Shown piece after piece: positions 1-11,013 of a stretch of 64,000 bases of DNA. This DNA is from Alitta virens (Eukaryota > Annelida > Polychaeta > Phyllodocida > Nereididae). Made by a program: the position numbers and the translations under genes. Numbering within the stretch: the first letter of the stretch is position 1; every line of letters begins with the position of its first letter. The notes beneath the pieces were generated by a model. That model was given only the letters and a program-made list of their open reading frames with translations. It was not told where the DNA came from and searched no databases. Where the stretch lies: positions 67,867,829 through 67,931,828 of the forward strand of contig OW028573.1 of the NCBI GenBank assembly GCA_932294295.1, read 5' to 3'.

Positions 1-1138
1 TATTTGGCGACTGTTACAACTGGGGCATTTATTAAAGCTCTATGAGTGACTTCCGGTACTGACCATCTGCAGTTCTGGTCCATTTTACCCTTGAAAATTT
101 AACAGAGAACCGAGTATTGATCTTCAATTCTGAATTTACGAGACATTGTGAAAATTTGTCATGCATGGTTTGTGATATTAAACCAACCTATTAAAATATA
201 ATAGAATATAATAGAATATTAATTAAATCCCACCATTGGCAATTATATAATATTTGCATCACAGTGATTAAATTTTAAAGTAAATGGTAAATAAAACATA
301 AGGATAAAAGAGATAAATGCACCTGTAGTAAGCTTGAAAGAGATATAAAGGCATAAAAAATATCCTGGATCCTGGATATGTTCTAGGTCTATGCTTGGCT
401 TTGTTATATTTCAATTCTGCAAATTGTTTTAAAATTTTATCTGTTAGATGATAGGTGGACCTATAGGCCGGGCCTATCCTCTAAAGAATTTTATTAGAAA
501 GAAAAAAAAGCAATTGCCTTAACTTAAACTTGGTTTAAACCAAAACCTTTTTTTTTTCTTAGGTTTTGCTTGGCTTTAGGCTTGTATGGATCATTTGAAA
601 TTCAAAATAATGGCTGATTTTTAACAAACTATTGAATGGACACCAGCGTAACTATTATTTCTCAAGACAATATTTATTAAGAGTGCATACTTGCCTAGGA
701 GTGACTTGCCCTATCATAAGAAACTCTGTCAAGGAGGGCAGTTATGCAGCAGCAACATCATGCCTGTTTAGGACTTGATTGTGAGTGGAACCTTCATAAC
801 ATGCTGTGTAAATAACAGTATCAAGTACAATTTAATGCCTACATTGCCTTGGTATTGGCTGGCTTCATTTATTGGCATTGTCTGTCAGTGATAAGGCTGT
901 AGGGATTCGTATTATTTACAGTATTTATTGCACCCCACTCTTATCAGGTACATAAATATGGCGACCACAGTGCCAAAAGTATTACGACATATATCAGTTT
1001 AATACCCAAGTCAGATTATCTCAATGCAGCAGGATAGTACTTTATTTGTTGGTAAGTTTGCATAGGTTGTTGATATAGTAATGAGAATATATTAGATTTA
1101 CATAATTGCCCTGAAGTGAAATTTCTTCTCCGTCACCA
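1..1138. other. AT-rich non-coding stretch
   Basis: No open frame of note, no RNA gene and no recognisable element. It contains a poly-T run near 549-559, short period-10 TATAATAGAA copies near 190-225, and a small inverted repeat listed separately. It reads as intergenic or intronic DNA. Confidence 0.6.
463..477. repeat. Perfect 7-bp inverted repeat
   Basis: ATAGGCC and GGCCTAT flank a single G, giving a GC-rich dyad in an otherwise AT-rich stretch. It is too short for a functional claim; a protein-binding dyad is possible. Confidence 0.4.
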
Positions 1139-1232
1139 TCTATATAAATATACAAAACAATATAAATAATACATAAAACGATATTAATATACGAAACAAT
1201 ATTAATAACAATATAAATATATAAAACAATAG
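1139..1232. repeat. Degenerate AT-rich minisatellite
   Basis: Four to five diverged copies of a unit resembling ATATAAAACAATATAAAT are seen, with CG in place of AA in two copies (AAAACGATATTA, TACGAAACAATA). The copies differ by substitutions and small indels, so this is an old array. No coding potential. Confidence 0.65.
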
Positions 1233-4200
1233 TATGGTCATCTGAACATCACATTCATCATAGTTTACACAGTTTTTCGCTCACCGTATGTGATGGAATA
1301 TTATGGCAACAGTTGACCTTGGCTGTCATGCAGTTGAGTGGGATCCGGTTGCTTATCATCACCTTAAGATTTCGAAATTATAGCGTACTCTGTGATGCAG
1401 GTTTATATGATCGGAAGGCAGGGATTTTTACAAAGCCCTGACAAGGATTTGGCACAAAATTCGATTTCTTATGTGCAGGTTAATTAAACTTTGAAATCCT
1501 GGGACAATAGAAGGGATGCCTTCTGCAGGAACCCAATGTTCAGTATGATACATAAATGATATATTTCAATTAGTTATTATTAACCGGCATATTTTCTTTC
1601 AGATTCGAAGATATTATGTTTAAGACAAATGAGTATATGTCAATTAGAGTATATGTATATTGCTTTTGTGTGTGATAGACTACAGTGTAGCTATTGTGCA
1701 TTGTAGGATAGACACATTTTGCAACAACAGTGAATTTAATTTTGATATAACACTAATAGTAATTTAATCACCTGTCCTTTGCCAGATTGCCTTGGTCCAC
1801 AGGCAGCTGATGGTCTCCAGTTGCTGAAGCAGGTTGCTGATAGCACAATCTACCTGTCTCATAGTCACAGCATTTTTATCGCTGCTTCTTGCATTGCTAT
1901 TAATATAACTATCCCTTTTCATGGCACATTGTAGCACTGGATTTGGCTCAGGTGTACAAGTGAAAGGCACCATGTGACAAAAGCTCAAGAAACGGCAGCT
2001 TTCATCTTCGTTCCTCTGTGTACATTTTTGCTGTGGTAATTATTGTTGTTATACTTTTATATCATGTTAAACTTATATGTGCTGCATTTTATTGCAATTT
2101 AATGTTTTTCATTTGCCTGATATGCAGCGACTTCGCTCAAAATTCGGACGCGTCACGTGTGCATGTTTCACTAAAACAGTAATTTACTAACCCAGCTAGC
2201 TTTTTAAATGTGATAATCTTCTCGGCGGTTTCCTTTCGCATAAGACACAATTTATCAGGGCTTCAGAGAAAAAAATAAAATGTGTGCTTTATTTATATGC
2301 CTGCTTACCGTATGGGATGGAACAAACTTGCAAAACAATCCTCTTCCTTGCCTGTTCATGGGCCGCATGTAATTTATGATGCCTTAATCTTCAAAATGCA
2401 CAAGGAAATAATTTCGATGCTAATTAGATTGCGGTTATACCAGCTGCTTTAATTTCTTCAAAAATTATTATCAATTATTATTTAATGCATTTTTATCAAA
2501 TCATTTATGGCCTTCGCATAAGCCTATCTTACCAAAACCAAGTTCAGACCTTCAAACCCTGGAAATGCAGAAATGCGCTGGCGTTCAGCGTTTCCACAGA
2601 CAGATCTGGTTCAGGTAACAATTATATAAAAGTCTTTCTGACCCATCAAATGTAAACTCAATCATTATTCGAGGGTCATTTTTACGTTTATTTGTACATA
2701 TTTTTCTCTGAATGAAAATATTTTAAAAAAGCCAAATGTTTGTTGCATGATCACAGTAGCAAATGTAATTTTTATCTTGATTAAACTCGAATGAATGATA
2801 TTGAATAATAATGAGCAATATTAAGTTCGTGTTATATACGCACCCAACTGTTCATCAATCATTGATTTCAGACTCAGTTTCAAAATATTTATTCAAGATA
2901 TATCAAATAAATACATTGGAAAACAAGAGTAATTATATTTATAATATATACTTATATTTCACAAATACTAGAAAATACAAGAACTATACATCTGGCAACT
3001 TGTGGATAGGCAAATCTTTAGTGGATATGTAGATGTTCATCTACCTCATAAAAGGCATGCTGTAAAACACTCGAAGAAAATCAAGCCGTTCCAGCGAAGT
3101 TTTGCCGCCTCCAATGAAAATATGCAGCAAGAAAATCTAATTTCCACAATTACCATAAATTTAAGAACACACTGCATCATTTTAACGCCTATTTCCCACA
3201 GCTGAAATTCCACAAGTCTTTTGAGCTTACAGGAGATTTCTTAATCGAATTTCAAATGACAAGTTCATGTCTTACAACTCCTGAATTTTATTATGTTTAA
3301 GCTTTTGCTAATTTGTGGATTCTATTCATTTTTTTTTTTGTGTGTATTTAAACAATTATCATTTCTACGACAGATTTAGCTGACTATGGACAAAAACACA
3401 CAGCTTGTCAGTTCCATTCAACACAACTTACAATGGTTGTCTCAGCTAGACATGAAGTTGAAAGTTGAAACAAATTACTCTGGTAATAAAATAGAACCTT
3501 GTCTTGTTGCCACATCCACAATAAAATCTTAATTAAAGGAAAACCAATGTACAGTTAATGTATTTGTCATTGACAAGTGACTTTACACTAATAACCTTTC
3601 TCAATGTAAAGTCCAGTCCAATAAGGGATCTTGTGAAGAAACGGAATGGACTAGAACTTCCTTAAACATGAGGCACTTGCAAGAGTACTTTCACAGACGG
3701 CAGTCTACACACATTAACCTTTGAAAAGAAGTACCACAAGGACCTCCTGTACGACCTATATGTCAGAGCTGCAAGGCAGTCAGTTCCAGTTGCTACTCAA
3801 ACAGCTTTGTGTCTCGTCATGGTTGTTCATCTGACTACAGTAGTTGCCTAACTCCCCAAAGCCAGACTCTCAAGCCGTAACTTGCCATTGCTGAGTTTCT
3901 TAAGGTGCAGGTCAAGACTGAGCCGGATAAAGATGGTTTTAGAGGTTATGAGTGGAATTATGCTTTGGAAAGCAAAGAAGAGAAGAGAGATTTCCAGCCC
4001 TTATCAAAGGAGCCCTCTTTGCCATTCAAAACGAGCGGTGCATGGCGATAGAGAGAAGGAATTCCAAGCAGGAAGAGAGCAGAGCCAGCCATGCCATTGT
4101 TAGAGGCTATGGACCGCCATTTGCACCGATCTCTTCCGTCCAGCCGCCATTAAAAGGCATTGTCTCCCGCACGGCAGCCCTTTCGGTTGTTTTATACATC

Positions 4201-4894
4201 CTGCAGCTGGAGGCTGCGGTGGTTCTGCAGGCTCTCCTTTGCAGCTGATCTGGGTGCGCATGGTAATGTGCAATGCCAAGCCATTCGTGTTATGAATCGC
4301 ATTTGTACGCCGTAGTTTTTTTGAGAGAAGGCGCATTAATTGTGGCGGCTTGCAGCCTATTGTGCTTGCAGCTTTCGCACAAAGTTTCGCCTAAGCAGAG
4401 GTCTATGCATTTTGTGTGCACAGAGGGGATTGTCTTAATCGCCAACGCACATCACTGCTGCGTGACACGGAATACTTGGCAGCTCAATTCGCAGGCTGGG
4501 CATATTTCTCGCTTGGTCTGCTTCTCCCTTCATGCATTTGCTCAACATTTCTGGCCTTTTCAGTTGCCATTGCTTTGATATTTCAGAATGGCTGCTTGCT
4601 ACCCATTACTGTCTGGCTTATCAGATTTACGCACACCAATATTCAAGGTGGTAGCATTATATACCAATGTGCCATCCACGCCAATTGCAGGTATCATACC
4701 TTACAACTTGATAGAATGTTTCTTTAAGTTGTTGGTCAATTGGAAGCTTCGGTAGATCTCCCTTTTAAGACCTATACTGCAAAAAACCAAATCATCTGGT
4801 GGTCTAGATAATTCTTGGACTCAATAAACACAACACAGGTCATAAAATCGCTTATTTTGAAAATTTTGATCAATGAATGGGCTAATGTAATACC
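1233..4894. other. Non-coding stretch, no gene supported
   Basis: AT-rich up to about 3600, then more balanced. Overlapping open frames of up to about 100 codons lie on both strands between 3882 and 4727, but none has a recognisable domain and they occupy competing frames, as expected by chance in less AT-rich DNA. The segment 3727-3860 has a VPQG-like word that was considered and rejected as a reverse transcriptase relic. Confidence 0.5.
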
Positions 4895-5081
4895 CAACCA
4901 TTACGAAGTCAGCAATTTGGCTATATCCCAGCACATAATCACAGCTTTGTTGCATTATGTTGAAGGTCCTGGGTTCGCTCCCCGGCCTGGGCACTATTCA
5001 TGAGATGCATCCCAGCTGCTGGATGTCAATCACATGAGATGTTAAATTGGAGGTGCCTTGTGCCCAGTGTCTATGCTGAGG
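4895..5081 (+). mobile_element. tRNA-derived SINE-like element
   Basis: A good RNA polymerase III B-box (GGTTCGCTCC, 4972-4981) follows a weak A-box-like TGGCTATATCC at 4918-4928. This is the promoter layout of a tRNA-derived SINE. Downstream the words GTTAAATTGGAGGTGCC, AGTGTCTATGCTGAGGC and later AAGTAAAAGACCCC resemble bodies common in invertebrate tRNA-SINEs (my recollection of the family style, not a database match). The head does not fold into an intact tRNA as far as I can see, so a functional tRNA gene is unlikely. The 3' part runs directly into the 98-bp tandem array, whose unit shares the TATGCTGAGGC and CCCATCCATGG words. The exact 5' end is uncertain. Confidence 0.55.
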
Positions 5082-5450
5082 CCCATCCATGGGGTAAATG
5101 TATAACATGGTGTGGGCTCCAAGCCTTATCATCACATTACATCTGCTGCTGGCATGCTATGCTGAGGCAAATAAAAGACCCCATCCATGGGTAAATGTAT
5201 AACATGGTCTGGACTCCAAGCCTTATCATCACATTACATCTGCTGCTGGCTTGCTATGCTGAGGCAAGTAAAAGACCCCATCCATGGGGTAAATGTATAA
5301 CATGGTGTGGGCTCCAAGCCTTATCATCACATTACATCTGCTGCTGGCATGCTATGCTGAGGCAAGTAAAAGACCCCATCCATGGGGTAAATGTATAACA
5401 TGATGTGGGCTCCAAGCCTTATCATCACATTACATCTGCTGCTGGCATGC
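5082..5450 (+). repeat. 98-bp tandem array, about 3.8 copies
   Basis: Copies start at 5082, 5180, 5277 and 5375, each with CCCATCCATGG followed by GTAAATGTATAACATG. The second copy lacks one G in the GGGG run, which makes the spacing 97 rather than 98. Copies differ by only a few substitutions, so the expansion is much younger than the surrounding relics. The array ends within the fourth unit at CTGGCATGC (5450). The unit is the tail of the adjacent SINE-like element, so the array probably arose by slippage or unequal exchange within it. The unit is not a multiple of three, and open frames through it are incidental. Confidence 0.9.
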
Positions 5451-5491
5451 AACTGGTCACTTACGCTGACTAAACTTCAGACCCAGTAACA

Positions 5492-5773
5492 TTGAGACAT
5501 ACCACACATAACATAGCATTGACCACAGGCGTGTATACCTTATGTTATGCTACTTTGCTAAGTGCTGTCTTGATGGCAAATGCCTGTGCATTGACTTTGC
5601 AAAAATGGTATGTCCAGTCTGCGGTTTATATTAAAATGTACGATGCTGAAAGAACACAATATGTGCTACACTCAGCCAAAATACTGGTTACAATCTATGC
5701 ACAGACAACACTGGAAATGGACCAATTACTGTCTAATTGTGATGCCCTGTCTCGTATGCCTTGCAGCAACTAG
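5492..5773 (+). pseudogene. Ty3/Gypsy RNase H fragment (decayed retrotransposon)
   Basis: The 93-codon open frame ends with NCDALSRMP at 5735-5761. This closely matches the ADALSRLP signature that closes the RNase H domain of Ty3/Gypsy Pol polyproteins. Upstream, LQKWYVQ corresponds to the family's LQRW helix and is followed by a YDAE...YV stretch like the usual YD-E-YVPG segment. In an intact element RNase H degrades the RNA strand during cDNA synthesis. The upstream RT domain, the first catalytic acidic residues and any LTR are not seen. A TAG follows shortly, after which another frame (about 5787-5870) reads LDDWCMLMSDPDLQQW and could be a frameshifted continuation. A broken relic; the family call is fairly secure, activity is excluded. 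Confidence 0.6.
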
Positions 5774-5842
5774 TCCACCCTAACCTGGACGACTGGTGCA
5801 TGTTGATGAGTGACCCCGACCTCCAGCAGTGGTCAGAGCTCT

Positions 5843-5874
5843 TCAAGGTCATCATCTTTGACCTTGCTTGACCT
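5843..5874. promoter_or_regulatory. Cluster of three nuclear-receptor half-sites
   Basis: TCAAGGTCA (5843-5851) is an extended half-site of the ERR/SF-1/NR5A type. It is followed after 6 bp by an inverted copy, TTGACCTTG (5858-5866), and a third half-site, TGACCT, at 5869-5874. The tight grouping supports a possible orphan nuclear-receptor binding region, but it lies at the edge of a retroelement relic and may be remnant coding sequence. No transcript is visible nearby. Confidence 0.35.
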
Positions 5875-7269
5875 CTAGGATGCCACTTCTTTATAATTCG
5901 ACACCTGAATCAGACATAGGTCTAACGTAGGGACTGCATTGGGAAGACTTCCCGGAAGACATCAGGTGTTTTCATGGAAACTCAATACAGTTTTAATCAA
6001 TGGTTGGTCGGAAATAGAGGAACAATTTGTGCATAGGAAAACTCTTTTTAGAGAAGTGATTAGCAGATTTTATTAGACTAATTAGTTATATTCTTGTTGG
6101 AAATTCTTTCACCAGAACTCTCATACATTTTCTTGAAGTTATATATCAGCAAAAGCACAGGTAAAAACATATGACATTATTGATAACCTATGGTTACCAC
6201 CTTACGCCTCCACAATTTAGCACAATACACCAACTGTTTTCGTAGGTGTGAATGTCATATACATCAGAACAATGAGACTTAGCTATTATGCTGCATCTTG
6301 CATCACCATCATATGGCAGCAGCATCAGCAGCAATGCATCATCCACTGCAATGGATGAGGCACTGATGAAAAAGCGCCCCCGTAAGTCTTGGCCTAGGGC
6401 GCCCCTGGTGTCTTCTTCAACAACTAAACCTGATTGTTACAAGTATTGCCATGCAATTGGAAATTAGAAATATACCATATGTTTTACAAATCAATCTATT
6501 ACATTCTCACAATAATTGCTATGATAATTATAGTTCATCCTATACCCAATTGTCTAAAATATGACTTCTGGCGATTCCTGGCTGAAGGGAAGCAATTTCA
6601 GGTCTTACGATTTTTTTTTTTGTCTGGTTGATTGATTTATATTTTTAGTAGTGTAGTAGCCTACTACCTGTATCCGTTTGGTGTGTATGTTTGTTTTGCT
6701 AACATTCTACTTATTCTGCAAAGCCCATTAGGACACAGCCAGCTGAAGCTGGGGGCTCTTGGCAGTTTGAAGAGGAATTAACCTCAGCAGTTGCATGATG
6801 CTTTGCCGTTGTGTTCCTGTGACAAATATTTCCTTTGCAACTTTGGGAAGTGGGAGACTGCAAGGTATTAATCCTGCCGTCACAAGGGAACAACTGTCTT
6901 TGTTTTTTGCTTCTCTCCTGTAAAGTTGCTGGAGCTAAATGACGAATATCATGCAGCCCACAGATCCGAGGAAGTTAACTGCAGCTTGTTGTTTTTGTGT
7001 ATTGAATGGGTTCATTCATTCATTGCAGACAATTCACTCTTTCGACGACACGACAGAAATTCACAGATCCTTTTCGTTCAAACAGGGCACTTGAGGATAA
7101 TTTCGACATTCATGTTATTGTTATACTAAAGATAACACTGATCTATTCAATCAATTTTTTGTTGGAAGAAAGAACCTGAGTTATGTGCCATCAAAAAGGA
7201 AACATCATCTTACACTACATTATATGAGAAAAGAGTCACCGTGCTCAATATAATGGAAGTTGCAGTAGT
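5875..7269. other. Non-coding stretch
   Basis: No supported gene. It contains a small hairpin at 6335-6362, a poly-T run near 6610-6620 and short open frames without recognisable domains. Confidence 0.5.
6335..6362. repeat. Short hairpin, 11-bp stem
   Basis: TGCATCATCCA and TGGATGAGGCA can pair with one mismatch around a 6-nt loop. It sits in a run of CAT/CAG words. The stem is too short for a microRNA precursor. Confidence 0.35.
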
Positions 7270-7426
7270 CTTAAATTAGCTTTAAATATGTTTTTATGTT
7301 TATAAGCAATAAAAGCGTTTCTGAATCTGAAAAAAACATGTTTAATTCGTTAATTCAAATTTTGCCTTAAATTAGCTTTGAAGATGTTTTTATGTTTATG
7401 AGCAATAAAAGTGTTTCTGAATCTGA
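7270..7426 (+). repeat. Direct repeat of a retroelement-like 3' end
   Basis: Two 61-bp copies (7270-7330 and 7366-7426) differ at four positions. Each carries AGCAATAAAAG, containing an AATAAA polyadenylation hexamer, and ends in GTTTCTGAATCTGA. A polyadenylation signal followed by a short TGAAT-type tail is common at the 3' ends of non-LTR retrotransposons. The copies are separated by 35 bp of AT-rich DNA. They could be nested insertions of two truncated elements or a local duplication. No open frame belonging to an element is visible upstream. Confidence 0.6.
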
Positions 7427-9987
7427 CCACATGTAAAATGTTCACAAAATCTTTCAATTGACTTTTTTAGAAACGAAGGTTAACCACGTGGTTGCATTTC
7501 TTTGAGAGGCTTCTTTTTTTTATTGTCAAACGATAAAAACATAAGTCAAGTTTTGATGCGTGTTTGAATGTTGATTGTGCTGAGGGTTGCTGCCTTGCGG
7601 TCTATTTTGTTGGTAATTTATGACCTTTTTGGATTCGAGTGACTCTCCTCTTCTTTTTATGTTTGCAATGGAACAGCTCTCCATTCTCTGGAGACTTAAG
7701 TAAATCTGAACATTTTCTTTGACTGTCTTGAAGCCGATATTGCAGGCCAACTCAAACCCAATGGAAGCACGCGAACTGCCAATGCCTCATTTTGTGGCAA
7801 ACTTCTAAGGCAATAACTCAAGGCTATGGGATAACCCGCTAAAATCTTCCGGCTTTGTCTTGTAAGAAGAAAATGCTTGCAATTTCTTTTTTCTTTATGG
7901 TCCCTACTTCAATATATATGGAGTCACTTAAGGGTTTGGAATTGCTATGAACTTCCTCGGTGCAATTTGGGTGACTTTCATAAACTGAATCTTTTATTGT
8001 CATTTGGCCAATTTTTATGCGCAGGTATTCGTATTGCTACCATAAAAAGTGAGCCATGTCATCAAAGTGGCTCTGTTATACTGGATACAATTGCTTCAAG
8101 GTAGGGTCATAAACTTGGACTGTTTACTTTATATAGCTTTTTAGCGCCTGGGTGCACCCATTATGATCGACTGCCAATCGATCTAATGTCATCATGACAT
8201 CCTCAAAGCCACTCCCCTTATTAAGGGCAGAGAGTTTAATGGGTTCACCACAGACAATCTCAGCCAGACATAATTGTCTTCTAATAAATGTATGACGTGA
8301 TGGGAGGACCAGATTGATACACAGAAGGACAGGCAGTTGTCTCACAAAAGGTTTTGCTAAGGATCATCCGGTTTACGTCATCAAACAATAGGGATGATCA
8401 GGGGTTAATCCAATACATGAATGACAAGGTTTAGCCTTAGCCATTTGACTCTGAGTCACGCTATATCACATAATTTCCCTTCTGGATTTAATGATATCTT
8501 CTGATGAGTTCATGGTCATTAAGTGTACAAAGTACACGAAGGGCTGAAGGCCGGGCAAAAGTGATTAACAAGATGACTGACTAGGCAGGAATGAATTAGT
8601 TATAACCCTGGCAGACTGACTCCCCTCTCTTCCTTTTACTGCTTTGACTCACGAGATGTGTGCATCGCTTTGAAAACAAAATCCATGTTCGTTCAGTCAG
8701 CAAAATGAAGTAGACTGCTCTGCCTGAGGTACCTATATTCTGTAGAGTAATCAGAGTTGTTGGATGATAGCATGTTCTCATGTCATAGGCATTGCTTTGT
8801 ACATGTCGGTGCCAAATCTCCTTTGCTGACAGTCCCAATGCACGCCTATCAGTTGACAGTGCAAAACAGACTTCGGTGATATTTCCAATAAAGTCTATGT
8901 TGGGAATATCATGTGGGTAGCTGTCTGTTATGCAGTCATCGTGTACATGTAAAGTACTGAAAATGAAGTGAACGCCCACTCATCTGACGTTGGCAATTTC
9001 ATGTTCTGTTGTCTTTAACAGCTAAAAAATGACAGGTCATGGACGTAATTTTCATTAGCTAGTTTTGGAAACTCTTAATTACTCAAGTAAGACCAGAACT
9101 TCAACAGCAGATTTACTGTTTACAAGTTTTAGTTTAACCATAGACTCAAGATATAATCATACACAAAAAAGGGTACATTGTCTACTTTACGTGAAATATT
9201 CTGGCACCAGGTGTTTCGTTAAATCTGCATCACACAATTGGTAACTTGGTTAAAAAAATGCAGTGTTGGCAAGATTTAACAGGCTGGTTACAGAGCAACT
9301 GGAAGTACCATATCAGCACTTTTCTTGCTTTTTCAATGCAGTGCTAATTAGTGGATGATGGATGAAGTGAATGCAGAGTGAGCTCATGAAGTGTGACTAC
9401 AGCCTGAGGTGTCTAGGAACTACTTCTGAACTGCTAGTGGTCTGCTTAGTGCATCTGGTTCCACTCGTGGTTGAGTGAGATCTGTGCCAGGAAAGCTAGG
9501 AGATTGCATGCTGTAACTCCACCCTTGTGATTCGGACGTCCTTACTTAGCAATGCTCTATTTGCTTTGCTTGAGAACAAACTTCTGGTTTGGTCATAGAT
9601 AATCAAGCAAGGGGTTGGAACCTTGCCTAGTGCGGTGACAATCGATGGACCGCTTGATACACTGCCAGTCAGCCTGCAATTGATACCACAATGTACACGA
9701 AACACAAGCGTCTCTAATTGATTCAATTTGTTTATGAGGTTAATCCAGATGTATGCTGTTGGGATCACTTTCAGTCCTGGCCATCTAACTCCATCAGCTC
9801 TCTGGGACCAATACCATTTGTCCTGGCAATGGAAATCTACAATTCAGACGACTACTCTAGAGCCACATGCGCACCATTTTGCATCATATTGTTTTTGTGC
9901 TACTACAGAAGAAACAAACGACGATAATAATGTTTTGGAATGTTGTGATCTTCCTGTATGATAAGTAATCCGCTTACAAGCTAAATA
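7427..9987. other. Non-coding stretch with one 127-codon minus-strand frame
   Basis: The longest frame is at 8596-8979 on the minus strand. Its translation is not obviously low-complexity but shows no domain I recognise, and a frame of this length is expected by chance in 64 kb. A second minus frame at 8124-8345 is likewise unrecognised. Nothing else stands out apart from the inverted repeat at 8523-8537. Confidence 0.45.
8523..8537. promoter_or_regulatory. Perfect IR3 dyad, steroid-receptor-like geometry
   Basis: GTGTAC and GTACAC are separated by AAA, giving perfect 6-bp arms with the 3-bp spacing used by steroid-receptor elements. The arms differ from the usual AGAACA half-site, so a chance dyad is equally possible. 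Confidence 0.2.
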
Positions 9988-10608
9988 GTGATGACAAAAG
10001 AGCAAACTAGTGATGTAGAACTTCTCAGCACGCGAGTATATAACTTAGAAGCAAGTATAATTGGGCCGTTATGTGTCTGGGACCACCCACTTCCTGCTCT
10101 ACTACTCAGTTTTCCTTTTCTGTTACTATGTGTTAGCCTGTTTCCTATCATATACAATCTATCACACATTGCTGCCTATTCCCCTACACCTTTCGGGCTC
10201 AGTTTTCAAGAATGTTGGGGCGATTATTTGCCTGCGGATTTTGCTGGGCTTGCTCTGCCACCTCACTTGAATGTGGCGGGCATAATGGATGCCAATGACA
10301 GGATAATGGCACCCAGTCCGATCCAGATTGATCGGCCCAGAAGACTTGATATTGAGCCTCCCATGGATCCTTCTGCATCGGTCCAGAAAGCAGATCGGAG
10401 CAAGCGAGAAAAGCAGGAAAGGCAGGAAAAGCAAAACGTGTGTTTTAGCAGAACTGCGAGCAGTTATCGATGTTTCTGTTGTAGGCTGCTGGGTCATTTG
10501 GCTGGCGAATGCTGGGTTGCCCTGACAAGTGTTATTTGCTGCCAGCAATCACTTGCCTTATCTACGCATGCGCAATCAACGCAATTTTCCCCCATAGACC
10601 TTGTTTAA
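9988..10608 (+). pseudogene. Open frame with CCHC zinc knuckle, possible gag remnant
   Basis: This is the longest open frame in the window (206 codons). Near its C-terminus, CFCCRLLGHLAGEC (10471-10512) fits the CX2CX4HX4C zinc-knuckle pattern exactly, with an aromatic residue after the first Cys and Gly before the His, as in retroelement nucleocapsid domains. A Lys/Arg/Glu/Gln-rich charged stretch (about residues 135-149) precedes it. The N-terminal half has a hydrophobic segment (about residues 35-60) that does not fit a typical Gag. No protease or RT follows in frame, but an RT fragment lies 200-400 bp downstream on the same strand. A frame of this length alone is not significant. It may be a decayed Gag end, a host zinc-knuckle exon or chance. 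Confidence 0.3.
10563..10573. promoter_or_regulatory. NRF1-like GCATGCGC site
   Basis: ACGCATGCGCA resembles the palindromic NRF1 consensus (YGCGCAYGCGCR) except at one flank. It stands alone in a CpG-poor setting with no other promoter signs, so it is only a candidate. Confidence 0.2.
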
Positions 10609-10815
10609 ACCCCTTTGACATTGCTCATGTCTATAGCTGTAAATCCCTTCTTACTCTGTTATTCTTGTTAGACAAAAAAGAACATCCAATAGACAGATAT
10701 ACACACCTCAATTGATTAAGTGTGTTCTCAGTCCTTCCTTTATATATCAGCGTGCAACTATGCTGGTACTTTGAGCAGAAGGGTTGTATGGAGGCTTTCC
10801 CTGCTTGATTGTTAG

Positions 10816-11013
10816 ATGTCTGATTGTGGGTTAGCCGAGCAGAAGACAAGGATATTGATGCAGCCCTCACATGGCATGCTACATTTAACGGTACTGGCAT
10901 ATGAACCGGTGCACTGCGCCAGGTTGGCTTCTCCGGGAGTACTGCAGGGCGATGTGCTTGCTCCCACCATGTACTTTACATCCCTTGATATAGCTCAGTG
11001 TATAGCTCAATGA
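10816..11013 (+). pseudogene. Non-LTR reverse transcriptase fragment (GVLQGDVLAP)
   Basis: The 65-codon frame contains GVLQGDVLAPTMYF starting at 10936. In many non-LTR retrotransposon RTs this region reads GVLQGDTLAPYLF, the loop and helix of RT motif B in the palm domain. LDIA follows at the place where a VLDY-type segment usually lies. The intact enzyme copies element RNA into genomic DNA by target-primed reverse transcription. The YADD catalytic motif, thumb and endonuclease are not present before the stop at 11011-11013, so this is a short dead relic. It shares its core hexamer with the fragment at 23747. It lies downstream of the zinc-knuckle frame, but the two need not belong to one element. 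Confidence 0.55.

Noticed and set aside
3727..3880. EVPQGPPVRP word, RT motif-like
   Set aside because: Only VPQG fits, Gly before it is Glu, LGP-LLF is absent, and other frames read equally plausible peptides. VxQG words recur by chance in this window.
3882..4727. Chain of overlapping open frames as a gene
   Set aside because: Frames conflict on both strands, have no recognisable domain and no consistent splice pattern.
4895..5000. Functional tRNA gene
   Set aside because: The B-box is good but the A-box is weak, no acceptor stem pairing was found, and the context is a SINE with a tandem tail.
8596..8979. 127-codon minus-strand frame as a gene
   Set aside because: Length is within chance expectation for 64 kb in six frames and no domain or splice context was recognised.
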